64,000 nucleotides of DNA from DAOTXS01 sp034435055 (GTDB lineage: Bacteria > Chloroflexota > Anaerolineae > UBA4142): contig DAOTXS010000056.1 in NCBI GenBank assembly GCA_034435055.1, positions 62,001 through 126,000 of the forward strand, written 5' to 3'. The position numbers and the translations under genes are program-made. The notes beneath the pieces were generated by a model. That model was given only the letters and a program-made list of their open reading frames with translations. It did no database searches and was not told the origin of the DNA. Below, one piece after another: positions 9,123 through 18,153 of the stretch. Positions within the stretch are counted from its first letter, which is position 1. Each line of letters opens with the position of its first letter.

Positions 9123-11347
9123 AAGTAACTTTTTCTTCCTCCGAAAATCGCATACTCGGTGTTTTGCTGATCGTCTTTGTTACCCTTGCTCTTTTCTACT
9201 CGATCATCATTCCGATCTTTGAAGGTCCCGACGAAGACGATCATTTTCGCTATGCCAAATATATCGCTGATCACCACGCATTCCCGGTGCAATTGTTCGA
9301 GCCGGGCGGCGGGATCGCCGGGCATCAGGGTTGGCAACCGCCGCTGTACTATGCACTCGCCGCATTGATCATCGCGCCGCTCGATACCTCTGATTACGAA
9401 CAACAACTCTGGCGCAATCCGGCGGCAACGTTCGTCGGCGAGCCGGCGTGTTGCGGACGCAACATTTACTACCATCCCGATTCGCAAAATTTTCCGTGGA
9501 CGCGGACAACGCTCGCGGTGCATCTCGCGCGTCTGCTGTCGATTTTCTTTGGCGCGATGACCGTGTGGGCAACGTACCAAATTGCCAGAACAATTTTCGA
9601 TCAGAATTCTGCTGGCACAAATTGGAACGCGCTTGCGACCGCCTCGATGGTTGCGTTCAATCCCAGTTTTCTATTTGCCAGCGCGCTTGTCTCAAACGAC
9701 GCGGCACTCGCGGCATTTTGCACACTAGTCTTGTTGTGGTGGGTTAAATGGATCGCCAACCAATTTACGTTATCGACAAAATCCACAACGATGTTGGGTG
9801 TTTTGATTGGACTGGCATTACTGGTCAAGACGACGGCACTCGGGCTAATTTCATTTTCGATTTTAGTTTTCCTGATCGTCGGGTGGCGCAAACGCGATTG
9901 GCGATCCGCCATCGTCAACAGCGGTGTAATGCTTGGGGTAATTACGCTCGTCAGCGGTGGGTGGTTCGTTCGCAACACCCGGTTGTACGGCGACCCACTT
10001 GCCTATCGATTAATGATTTCGTCGGCAATCTTTCCGCGTGCGGGTCCGCTGACGTTGCCGGAGTTGTTTCAAATTTCGATTCCGTGGTTATGGCAAACGT
10101 TCTGGGGCGGACCAACCCCCGGCGATTTCTCACCGGTGTTGCTACTCGCGCTCGCCGTGTTATTGGGGCTTGCGCTGGTTGGCATCTTCTTTTTCGCAAT
10201 TCGCAATTCGCAATTCACAATTCGCAGTTCAATTTTCATTCTCGCCGCGTGGCTCGTGTTCATTCTTGTCGCGCAAATCCAATTCATTCGCACAACCACC
10301 GGCGCAGATCAAGGACGCTATCTCTTCCCGGCGATTTCGGCAATCGCATTATTTTTCGTCAGCGGTCTGAACGAAATCGTTTTGCGTTTCAAGTTTCTGG
10401 TTCCGCGTTTTGGCTCATTGGCTCATTGGCTCATTATTTCTTTTTTCGCGCTCGCACTTTTTGTGCCTTTCGCGTACACACTCCCGGCATACGCGCGCCC
10501 GGCATTACTTTCCGAAAGCGATGTGCAAAAAATTTCGCACCCAGTCAACATCGTGTTTGCCGATCAACTCGAGTTGCTCGGTTACGATTTAGAAACGCGC
10601 GCCGTCAAGCCGGGTGAAACATTGCGCGTCACGTTGTACTGGCGCGCGCTAACGCCAATGTCGGAATCGTACCGCGTGTTTGTTCATCTCGTTGGAACAG
10701 AAAATCAAACTGCCGGCGGCGCGGATGTGATTCCGGCGCGCGGGGCGTTTCCGACGGTTTATTGGAAACCCGGCGACACTTTACGCGATGTTATTGCGAT
10801 TGCCATCAACGAAAATGCGCCGCCCGGCAAATATGCCATCGAAGTTGGCGTGTATCCGGTGGGCAAGCCGGGCGAACGCATAAGTACATCATCCGGTGAC
10901 GATCGTGTGCTTGTCGATGCGATCAAAATTTCGCCGCGCCAGAAAAGCGCATATAATCCACGCACGCGCATCAACGCAACATTCGGCAATCAAATCGATT
11001 TGACCGGCTACGATTCATCTGTCGATCAAACAAACTTGCGGCTCACGGTGTACTGGCGCGCGCGCGCAACAATCGACGATGATTACACGGTATTTGTTCA
11101 CTTGATCGACGGGCATGGAAAAATTATTGCGCAAGTCGACCAATCACCGCAAGCCGGAAATTATCCTACGTCGATCTGGGACACGGGTGAGAATGTGCGC
11201 GACGATTACGTCTTGCAATTGCCGAGCGCGAATGCTGACGCAATCGCAATTGGCTTGTATCGTCCGGCGGATGGCACGCGTCTGCCAGTGTCAGGTGATT
11301 ATGTTTCACCAACCGGCGACAGCATCGTGTTGAAACTGGGACAGTGA
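9119..11347 (+). CDS. DUF2142-like/GT39-like membrane glycosyltransferase with two beta domains
   Basis: 742 residues, GTG start overlapping the previous TGA. After one helix comes 'IFEGPDEDDHFRYA' (Pro-Asp-Glu at 37-39) and then 'QPPLYYALAAL', the pair of motifs shared with the proteins at 13799 and 39081. The loop between helices 1 and 2 is about 100 residues long with two Cys (PACCG). Helices end near residue 460 and two beta domains follow (10563-10890, 10993-11290). Two short repeats have become coding sequence: 10194-10236, read as 'AIRNSQFTIRSS', and 10411-10434, three exact copies of GGCTCATT. It is predicted to be a lipid-sugar-dependent transferase at the outer face. Confidence 0.8.
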   Translation: MKVTFSSSENRILGVLLIVFVTLALFYSIIIPIFEGPDEDDHFRYAKYIADHHAFPVQLFEPGGGIAGHQGWQPPLYYALAALIIAPLDTSDYEQQLWRNPAATFVGEPACCGRNIYYHPDSQNFPWTRTTLAVHLARLLSIFFGAMTVWATYQIARTIFDQNSAGTNWNALATASMVAFNPSFLFASALVSNDAALAAFCTLVLLWWVKWIANQFTLSTKSTTMLGVLIGLALLVKTTALGLISFSILVFLIVGWRKRDWRSAIVNSGVMLGVITLVSGGWFVRNTRLYGDPLAYRLMISSAIFPRAGPLTLPELFQISIPWLWQTFWGGPTPGDFSPVLLLALAVLLGLALVGIFFFAIRNSQFTIRSSIFILAAWLVFILVAQIQFIRTTTGADQGRYLFPAISAIALFFVSGLNEIVLRFKFLVPRFGSLAHWLIISFFALALFVPFAYTLPAYARPALLSESDVQKISHPVNIVFADQLELLGYDLETRAVKPGETLRVTLYWRALTPMSESYRVFVHLVGTENQTAGGADVIPARGAFPTVYWKPGDTLRDVIAIAINENAPPGKYAIEVGVYPVGKPGERISTSSGDDRVLVDAIKISPRQKSAYNPRTRINATFGNQIDLTGYDSSVDQTNLRLTVYWRARATIDDDYTVFVHLIDGHGKIIAQVDQSPQAGNYPTSIWDTGENVRDDYVLQLPSANADAIAIGLYRPADGTRLPVSGDYVSPTGDSIVLKLGQ

Positions 11348-11348
11348 A

Positions 11349-13799
11349 ATGCGTCGAATGACGGTGTGGATCGCAATTGGAATAATTTTACTGGCGTGGG
11401 CGATGCGCACGATCGCGCTCAACGACTTGCCGCCCGGCATCGATCGCGACGTAGCGACGAATGGGGTGTACACGCTGTATATTTTGCACGAAGAGTTGCG
11501 CCCGCTCTTTTATCGCATCGGTGCCATCGAGCCGCTCATTGTTTATTTGCAATCGATCAGCGTCGCATTGTTCGGGGTCGGTGTTTTTTCGTTGCGCCTC
11601 GTTACCGCAACGATTGGCACGCTCGCGGTTCCCTTGCTGTATACGTTTGCGCGCGCGCTCAAATTAGATCGATGGATTGCGTTGCTCGCGGCATTGGGAT
11701 TCGCACTTGGCATCGAAGCCGCGCATCTGAGTCGTTTGGGTCTGCGCGCGATCTTGGTGCCATTGTTCATGCTGCTCATCCTCATATTTTTCTGGCGCGG
11801 GTGGTGCGACGGACATTCACGTGATCTTGTCATCGCCGGCATTTTTTTAGGCGCGAGCATTTACACGTACATCAGTGCAGTATTTTTTCCACTTTTGCCC
11901 ATCGCGTTCGTCACGCATCAATTGATGTTCAATCGCGCAACTGTCCGGCAAAATGCGCGCGGTTTGTTGATGATGATCATCGCCGCGCTTATCGTTGCCG
12001 CACCGATGCTGGGGGTGATGCTAAAGTATCCCAACGCCGCATTCTTTCGCGCAAGCCAGGTAACGTTGCTCGCCCACCCAGAGTACGAACGCGTCGGATT
12101 GATCGGCGTGCTCGCGCTAAAATTTTGGGGGCAACTCAAAATGTTCGGCGTCGAATGGGAAGGGCAGTACAATCCGCTGTCGCAACCGCTGCTCGACCCA
12201 GTGTGGTTTGTGTTACTCGTGATCGGCGCAAGCGTTTGCCTTTGGCGTTTTCGCAAAATCGAATTTGCGTGGGCACCGATAATTTTATTCGTGATGCTGT
12301 TACCCGATCTCATCGGCGGGAACGAACCATTTCCGCAAGAGTTGCGCGTCATCGGTGTCATTCCGCCGGCATATTTTATCGCGGCGGTCGGCGCGGTTAC
12401 GATAATCGATTGGAGTAAACGTTCTTTTTCGCGCATCGGTTACACGATTGCCGGTGCGGCGCTTGTCTGGAGCGCGTTCAATTCTTTCGATGCATATTTC
12501 AATCGTTGGGGAACGTGGGCGATGACGCACGATCATTCCGATTTTGTGCGCGGCGAAGTTGCCGAAGGCAAATGGATTACGAATCAACACGAGCCGGTCA
12601 TCGTACCGTTGAACGAATACGCCCGTCAGCCGGTGCGCTTTCTCGCCGGCAAACGCGCGCCGATCATTCGCGCCGTCGGCACAATCGATCAAATGCTCGA
12701 TCAAAAAATGTGGCTACTGTTACCCAACGACCCGGCGCGTTTTCGATTTGAGGGGCGCGCCTATTTCGATGACCCTGCCGCGTTCGTGTTGATTCGCGAC
12801 GGTGAAGTAAATCTTTTGCCGCCGTTGACCGACTCATCGCTGAAAAATCTGTACGCGCGCATCGAAGAATTATCGCCGCAACAACAAATCCGCGATGAGT
12901 TGGGACAATCTATCGCACGCGCCTTCCTCATCGAGCCGGCAAAACTACTGACGTTTGCATTTCCCTCGACTGACGCGCCGTTGCGTTTTGGGTCAAACAT
13001 CACTTTGCTCAGCTCGAATGTTGGCACGGCGCGACTTGTGCCCGGCAATACACTGCCGTTGTCGTTTTGGTGGCAAGCATCGCAACGTCTGCCGGACGAT
13101 TACGTCCTGTTCGCGCATCTCATCGACCCAGACGAAAATGTTGTCGCCGGCATCGACGTGATTCCGGCGCTCGGGGCTTATCCGACAATTTTGTGGAAGC
13201 CGGGCGAAATCGTGCCGACGCGTCATTGGTTGCGCGTGCCGCAACGCACGCCGCCCGGCAGATATCGTATCGAAATCGGATTATACAATTTGCTCGACGG
13301 CAATCGCTTGGATGTGATAGATGAACGCGGCAACGTTTCCGAAGGACGTTGGATTCTAGGGGCAGTAAAAATTGCGCCGCGCGAAACTGCGACGTACAAT
13401 CCACACTATGTTCAGCGTGCGAATTTTGAAAATCAAATTGCGCTCATCGGATACGATTTCAAAAATCGGACGATCATTCTTTATTTTCAAGCGTTGACGA
13501 AGATGGAGCGTGATTACACATTATTCGCACACCTGCTCAATAGCGACGGCGAAATTGTTGCCCAGTCCGATCATCAACCGCAAGACCGACTTTACCCCAC
13601 CTCGATTTGGGATGTGAACGAGCAAGTGCGCGACGAGTTCACGCTAGAAATTCCGGCAAATGTGCCGAACGGAAAATATACAATGGAGATTGGTTGGTAC
13701 GATGTACAATCCGGCGAACGCTTGTACATACGCGATGCGAACAATCAACGCGCCGGCGACGCAATTAATCTGATGACACCGTTCGAGGTAAATCGCTGA
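11349..13799 (+). CDS. GT39/PMT-like membrane protein with two beta domains, altered acidic motif
   Basis: 816 residues, ATG one base after the previous stop. It follows the same plan as the protein at 3667-6105: helix, 'LPPGIDRDVATNGVY', then 'EPLIVYLQSISVALFG', about ten more helices to near residue 400, a mixed region, and two C-terminal beta domains (about 12997-13315 and 13437-13735). The usual WDE of loop 1 reads DRD (32-34) here, so the acidic pair differs from its paralogue. The TGA overlaps the next ATG. Either a different specificity or a weakened enzyme is possible. The family call is firm, activity is uncertain. Confidence 0.8.
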   Translation: MRRMTVWIAIGIILLAWAMRTIALNDLPPGIDRDVATNGVYTLYILHEELRPLFYRIGAIEPLIVYLQSISVALFGVGVFSLRLVTATIGTLAVPLLYTFARALKLDRWIALLAALGFALGIEAAHLSRLGLRAILVPLFMLLILIFFWRGWCDGHSRDLVIAGIFLGASIYTYISAVFFPLLPIAFVTHQLMFNRATVRQNARGLLMMIIAALIVAAPMLGVMLKYPNAAFFRASQVTLLAHPEYERVGLIGVLALKFWGQLKMFGVEWEGQYNPLSQPLLDPVWFVLLVIGASVCLWRFRKIEFAWAPIILFVMLLPDLIGGNEPFPQELRVIGVIPPAYFIAAVGAVTIIDWSKRSFSRIGYTIAGAALVWSAFNSFDAYFNRWGTWAMTHDHSDFVRGEVAEGKWITNQHEPVIVPLNEYARQPVRFLAGKRAPIIRAVGTIDQMLDQKMWLLLPNDPARFRFEGRAYFDDPAAFVLIRDGEVNLLPPLTDSSLKNLYARIEELSPQQQIRDELGQSIARAFLIEPAKLLTFAFPSTDAPLRFGSNITLLSSNVGTARLVPGNTLPLSFWWQASQRLPDDYVLFAHLIDPDENVVAGIDVIPALGAYPTILWKPGEIVPTRHWLRVPQRTPPGRYRIEIGLYNLLDGNRLDVIDERGNVSEGRWILGAVKIAPRETATYNPHYVQRANFENQIALIGYDFKNRTIILYFQALTKMERDYTLFAHLLNSDGEIVAQSDHQPQDRLYPTSIWDVNEQVRDEFTLEIPANVPNGKYTMEIGWYDVQSGERLYIRDANNQRAGDAINLMTPFEVNR

Positions 13800-15967
13800 T
13801 GTTAAAAGAACATCACGCGATTGCAGGCGCGCTGGCATTGTTCGTTGTGCTTGGACTGATTTACAGCACGACGACGCCGCTCTTCGAAGCGCCGGATGAG
13901 CAATGGCATTTTGCGTTCGTGCAACACGTGGCAGCTGGACGCGGCTTGCCGGTGCAATCGGAACAGCCAACACATCTCGCGCGACAGGAAGGTAGTCAAC
14001 CGCCGTTGTACTATCTGCTCGCGGCGGGCGTTACCTTTTGGATCGACACAACCGATTTTCCCGGCATCGTTTGGGAAAATCCGCATTACGGGTACACCGT
14101 GCCAGGTGTCGTGAACGACAACAAGAATCTTTTCATTCACACCGCACTTGAAAATTTTCCGTGGCGTGGCGCCGTGTTAGCCATTCATCTCGCGCGATTT
14201 GTTTCGCTCGCGATGGGCGCGCTCGCGGTGCTATTCACATATCTCCTCGCACTCGAAATTTTCCGCGACAAAATTCTCGCAACGATGGCAAGTGTGTTCG
14301 TCGCATTCGTTCCACAATTCATTTTCATCAGCGGCGCGGTTAGCAATGATAGCACAGTTGTCGCGTGCGCGGCATTTACGTTGTGGTTGATGGCGCGACA
14401 ATTGGCAGACGACCGACGACCGGCGACAGAGACGCTTGCGCTGGGACTCGCGTGCGGTTTGGCGGCGATTGCTAAAGTGAGTGGTTTGGGTCTGCTTGTG
14501 TTAGCAGGAATGCTACTACTTTGGCAGTTACGGCAAACGAATTTTTCGCGCACGGTATTTCTCAACTTTTTATTTTTCATTTTTAGCTTTTTACTTGTTG
14601 CTGGCTGGTGGTACGTTCGCAACGTGATCTTGTACGGCGAGTTGACCGGCACCGCGATGATGTCGCGCATCTTTCACGTTCGCCCAACGCCGCTGACGCT
14701 CTCCCAACTTGGCGTACAACTGCGCGAGGTGTGGGAAACATTTTGGCTGGGTTTGGGTTGGGGCAACATCCGCGCACACCCGGTAATTTATTCCGCGATC
14801 GAAATCGCAATGATCGTTGCGATGGTTGGATTGGCGATTGGCTTGCTTCGCTGGCGCAAAGATTTTCGCAATGCCTCATTCGTGATGCTGGGATTGTGGG
14901 GCGCGTTGATGTTTGGTGCGATGATTTATTGGATGCAAACTACGCAAGCGCCGCACGGTCGTTTGTTATTCCCCGCGCTCCCAGCATTTGCCGTTTTGTT
15001 CACCTTCGGTCTGGCGCGAATCCACCTCTACGTTTTACATTTTACATCATTGGCACTCTTGTTCCTCGCCGCTTTGACGCCGATGGTATATTTGCAACCG
15101 GCATACGCGTTTCCGCCAACATTGACAGAAACCGCTTTGCCAAGTACTCTGCGACGCGTCGAGATCAATTACGCTAGCAAAATGAGACTGATCGGTTATG
15201 AAGCAACGTCGCGCCGCGCGTTGCCGGGCGAATCGATCACGCTCTCGCTTTATTGGCAGTCGCTTGCTCCAATGGACGAAGATTATTCCATCGGCATTCA
15301 TCTCGTCGATGCGAACGGGCGCGTCATCGGCGCACGCGATAGTTACCCTGGGAAAGGAATGTTGCCCACGCGCTTGTGGCGCGCCGGGCAAATCATTCGC
15401 GACGATTTTTGGTTGCCCATCAACGGCGACGCAGTGCCGGGCGCGGCGCGCATTCACGTGTCGATGTATCAGCGCGAAACGAAGCACGATCTGCCCGCGC
15501 GCGATCCAAGCGGAGCGGCGATCACACCGATAATCGGGCAGATCAAAATTGCGGCGGCAAATCCGGTCATCCCGGCAATTACCAATCCAACCTATTACAA
15601 CTTCGACCAACAGATTGCATTGATCGGTTACGATCTCAAACGGGTGCCCAGTTTGGATTTGACGTTGTACTGGAAACGACTTGCGCCGGTCCAAACGGAT
15701 TACACTGTCTTTGTTCACGTGATCGACGCGAACGGCACAATCATCGCGCAACGCGATCAACCACCGGCGAATGGGACTAATCCAACCTCGTTGTGGGATG
15801 ATGGAGAAATCGTCAGCGATTTATATTCGCTGGCTTTACCAAGTAATCCAGCCAAACCAATTCGGGTGATCGCGGGGCTGTATGAAGCCGGGACAGGCGC
15901 GCGCTTGCCGGTCACAAACCAGGATGGCGCGACGATTGAATATGTGGAGTTGGATTTGATCAGGTAA
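13799..15967 (+). CDS. DUF2142-like/GT39-like membrane glycosyltransferase with two beta domains
   Basis: 722 residues, start overlapping the previous stop (TGATG). 'LFEAPDEQWHFAFVQ' (Pro-Asp-Glu at 32-34) and 'EGSQPPLYYLLAAG' place it with the proteins at 9119 and 39081; by eye the three align along their whole length. About eleven helices to near residue 440, with a long first external loop. Two beta domains close the protein (15181-15495 and 15616-15915), the second with the full pattern 'DYTVFVHVIDANG', 'NPTSLWDDGE' and 'GLYEAGTGARLPV'. Four bases separate it from the next gene. The role is inferred as outer-face sugar transfer. Confidence 0.8.
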   Translation: MLKEHHAIAGALALFVVLGLIYSTTTPLFEAPDEQWHFAFVQHVAAGRGLPVQSEQPTHLARQEGSQPPLYYLLAAGVTFWIDTTDFPGIVWENPHYGYTVPGVVNDNKNLFIHTALENFPWRGAVLAIHLARFVSLAMGALAVLFTYLLALEIFRDKILATMASVFVAFVPQFIFISGAVSNDSTVVACAAFTLWLMARQLADDRRPATETLALGLACGLAAIAKVSGLGLLVLAGMLLLWQLRQTNFSRTVFLNFLFFIFSFLLVAGWWYVRNVILYGELTGTAMMSRIFHVRPTPLTLSQLGVQLREVWETFWLGLGWGNIRAHPVIYSAIEIAMIVAMVGLAIGLLRWRKDFRNASFVMLGLWGALMFGAMIYWMQTTQAPHGRLLFPALPAFAVLFTFGLARIHLYVLHFTSLALLFLAALTPMVYLQPAYAFPPTLTETALPSTLRRVEINYASKMRLIGYEATSRRALPGESITLSLYWQSLAPMDEDYSIGIHLVDANGRVIGARDSYPGKGMLPTRLWRAGQIIRDDFWLPINGDAVPGAARIHVSMYQRETKHDLPARDPSGAAITPIIGQIKIAAANPVIPAITNPTYYNFDQQIALIGYDLKRVPSLDLTLYWKRLAPVQTDYTVFVHVIDANGTIIAQRDQPPANGTNPTSLWDDGEIVSDLYSLALPSNPAKPIRVIAGLYEAGTGARLPVTNQDGATIEYVELDLIR

Positions 15968-15971
15968 TCCG

Positions 15972-18143
15972 ATGATTAGCAAATTGACAGGCACGTTGAA
16001 AAAAATAGCCGCCGTTGTACCGGTCGAAATGCTCTTGTTTCTTTTTTTCTTTTGCGTTTATTCCTTCACGATCTATGGCAGACTCCGTTACGGTGACGAG
16101 ACCGAACGTTATCTGCAAGCCCAGAGCTTGGTCGAGCGTCAATCGTGGGCAATTCGCCTGGTGCCGGCTCACTCGGCATTAGGCGCAGATGGAAAAACGT
16201 ACTATAGTCAATTTGAACTTGGGTATGGCTTGTTGCTCGTGCCTTTCTACGCGGCAGGTAAAATTGTCTCCGATCTATTCTCCATCCCCTCACCGACGAC
16301 TAGTCCGATGCTTTTCATGAGTTTTGCCAATCCCATCTTGACCGCACTGACCTGCGTCGTACTTTTTCGATTCAGTCGATTCATCGGTATCCAGACGAGA
16401 ACAGCCGTCGTCGTTACGATTATTTTTGGACTAGGAACATTGGCATTGCCCTACACACGCGGATTATATCGCGAAGCAACACAGGCACTCGCGCTTTTGC
16501 TCGCGATATATACCCTATTCGTTTTTCAAAAAAACCGACACCCACGTTGGCTTTTTTCAAGTGGGCTTGCCTTTGGCTTTCTGGCATTTACCAAAATTTC
16601 CAATCTGGCAATGCTCCCCATATTTTTGCTGTATCTCGGATTTCTTCTCTCCGCAAACGATAAGCAAAACGATGTGCCTCCATCGACGTCTGGGTCAAAA
16701 TTCTTGCAAGTATCTCTGTTCCTGTTGCCGATCATTGTCCTTTTAGTGATTCAGGGAATCGTGAACCAATTCAAGTTTGGAAGTTTCTTTGACATTGGTC
16801 CTTACAACTATAAAGACCCTTTACCATTCTTCTCGCTCTCGACGATTGTTTCAGGCGTGTGGGGATTGCTCTTTTCGCTTGAGAAAGGATTGTTCGTTTA
16901 CGCACCACCAACGATTTTGTTTCTTCTATCTTGGGCAAGTTGGTTTCGCGTGGATCGCCGTGGCGCGGTTTTTGCGCTATCGTTGATCTTGATCAACATT
17001 CTTTACAATGGCGCGTATCGTCTTTGGGAAGGCGGGACATACTGGGGAACGCGCTATTTGGTGCTCATCGTTCCCTTGATGCTCTTGCCGATTGGATTAA
17101 CCATCGATTCTTGGCGCGGTCAAAAACGGATCGCGTTTGCAGGTGGATTGCTCTTTGTCTTTCTTGTCGGCTTCGGTATTCAAATCTTGGGCGCAGCGGT
17201 GGGCGACCGCGATTATCTTGACGTAACTGGCAAAGGGATCCAAGTCCCGGGAGCATTCGATTTTTTCCGGCACGGCGCAATCGATTCGCTTTTCGTTTAT
17301 CTTCAGCCCAATGGTCTGACAATCAACCTGTATGGCTGGGCGCTGATAACATTCACAGTCTTACTAGGAATTTGGCTCTGGCGAATTACACGAACCGACG
17401 CCAAACGTGAATCGTCATTGGGAGCAGGCATTATCGTTTGGCTATCGACTTGGACGATTCTGCTTGGACTATTAATCACACAAGTCCTATCGGTTTATCC
17501 GCGCGTCCTGTCGGGACAAGGCGACACCCGGTTTGTGGCAGCCGAAACGTTTTTGGAAAATCAGCGCTACTGCGAAGCACGAAATTTGTATCTAGCTTCA
17601 TTATATTTTGGGACTGATTTCGCGCCGCAAGTGCCGGAAAGAATCGAAGCGATTTCTCCGCGCGCGGTTGGTTTGCCTGTAGAAATTGGAACGTTAACGG
17701 CAAACATCGAATCGGACACTGAAATCGAAATCGAATACGATGCGCGCGAATCACTTTCGAATGTTGAATCGTTGAGAATTGGTGCGCCGGCGGGCAAACT
17801 CGCTTCAGGCGCAACGCTGACTGAGTTCATCCAATTGAAACCACAAACCCGGTATGAACTGACCGGGTGGCTCAAAGTTAGCAACATCAATGAAGGTAAT
17901 GCGGTAGTTGCTTGGTATGAAGACGATGGCAGATGGCGCAATCCATTGACCATCGATTTGATCAACCTTACAGGCACAAGTGGCTGGCAACTGCTCCGCA
18001 AAGAAATTACGACGTTGCCAACCACACGCCGGGGCATCATCAAAATTGGTTTGTGGCACGCCTCTGGTACACTCTGGGTCGAAGGAATTCGATTGGTCGA
18101 GATTGACGCACGCGTACCGGTTCGTGCGCTATGCAATCCGTGA
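15972..18143 (+). CDS. GT-C-like membrane protein with a carbohydrate-binding-like C-terminus
   Basis: 723 residues. After the first helix comes 'RLRYGDETERYLQA' (Gly-Asp-Glu at 41-43) and 'YSQFELGYGLLLVPFY'. About eleven helices run to near residue 500. Unlike its neighbours it does not carry the recurring beta domain; its last 150 residues (LTEFIQLKPQTRYELTGWL, then 'TSGWQLLRKEITT' and 'IIKIGLWHASGTLWVEGI') resemble CBM-type jelly-roll domains with the usual 'W...DI/EI' ending. Codon use is slightly less GC-rich than in the preceding genes. An external sugar-transfer role is likely; specificity is unknown. Confidence 0.75.
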   Translation: MISKLTGTLKKIAAVVPVEMLLFLFFFCVYSFTIYGRLRYGDETERYLQAQSLVERQSWAIRLVPAHSALGADGKTYYSQFELGYGLLLVPFYAAGKIVSDLFSIPSPTTSPMLFMSFANPILTALTCVVLFRFSRFIGIQTRTAVVVTIIFGLGTLALPYTRGLYREATQALALLLAIYTLFVFQKNRHPRWLFSSGLAFGFLAFTKISNLAMLPIFLLYLGFLLSANDKQNDVPPSTSGSKFLQVSLFLLPIIVLLVIQGIVNQFKFGSFFDIGPYNYKDPLPFFSLSTIVSGVWGLLFSLEKGLFVYAPPTILFLLSWASWFRVDRRGAVFALSLILINILYNGAYRLWEGGTYWGTRYLVLIVPLMLLPIGLTIDSWRGQKRIAFAGGLLFVFLVGFGIQILGAAVGDRDYLDVTGKGIQVPGAFDFFRHGAIDSLFVYLQPNGLTINLYGWALITFTVLLGIWLWRITRTDAKRESSLGAGIIVWLSTWTILLGLLITQVLSVYPRVLSGQGDTRFVAAETFLENQRYCEARNLYLASLYFGTDFAPQVPERIEAISPRAVGLPVEIGTLTANIESDTEIEIEYDARESLSNVESLRIGAPAGKLASGATLTEFIQLKPQTRYELTGWLKVSNINEGNAVVAWYEDDGRWRNPLTIDLINLTGTSGWQLLRKEITTLPTTRRGIIKIGLWHASGTLWVEGIRLVEIDARVPVRALCNP

Positions 18144-18153
18144 GACGATTCTG

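Noticed and set aside
10194..10236. CRISPR-like or satellite array
   Set aside because: Units are 8-9 bp and translated in frame; no spacers. No CRISPR array seen anywhere in the window.
15047..15760. 237-codon antisense frame in a DUF2142-like gene
   Set aside because: Mirror of the codon pattern of the beta domains; similar antisense frames lie at 38359-39111, 32308-32640 and others.
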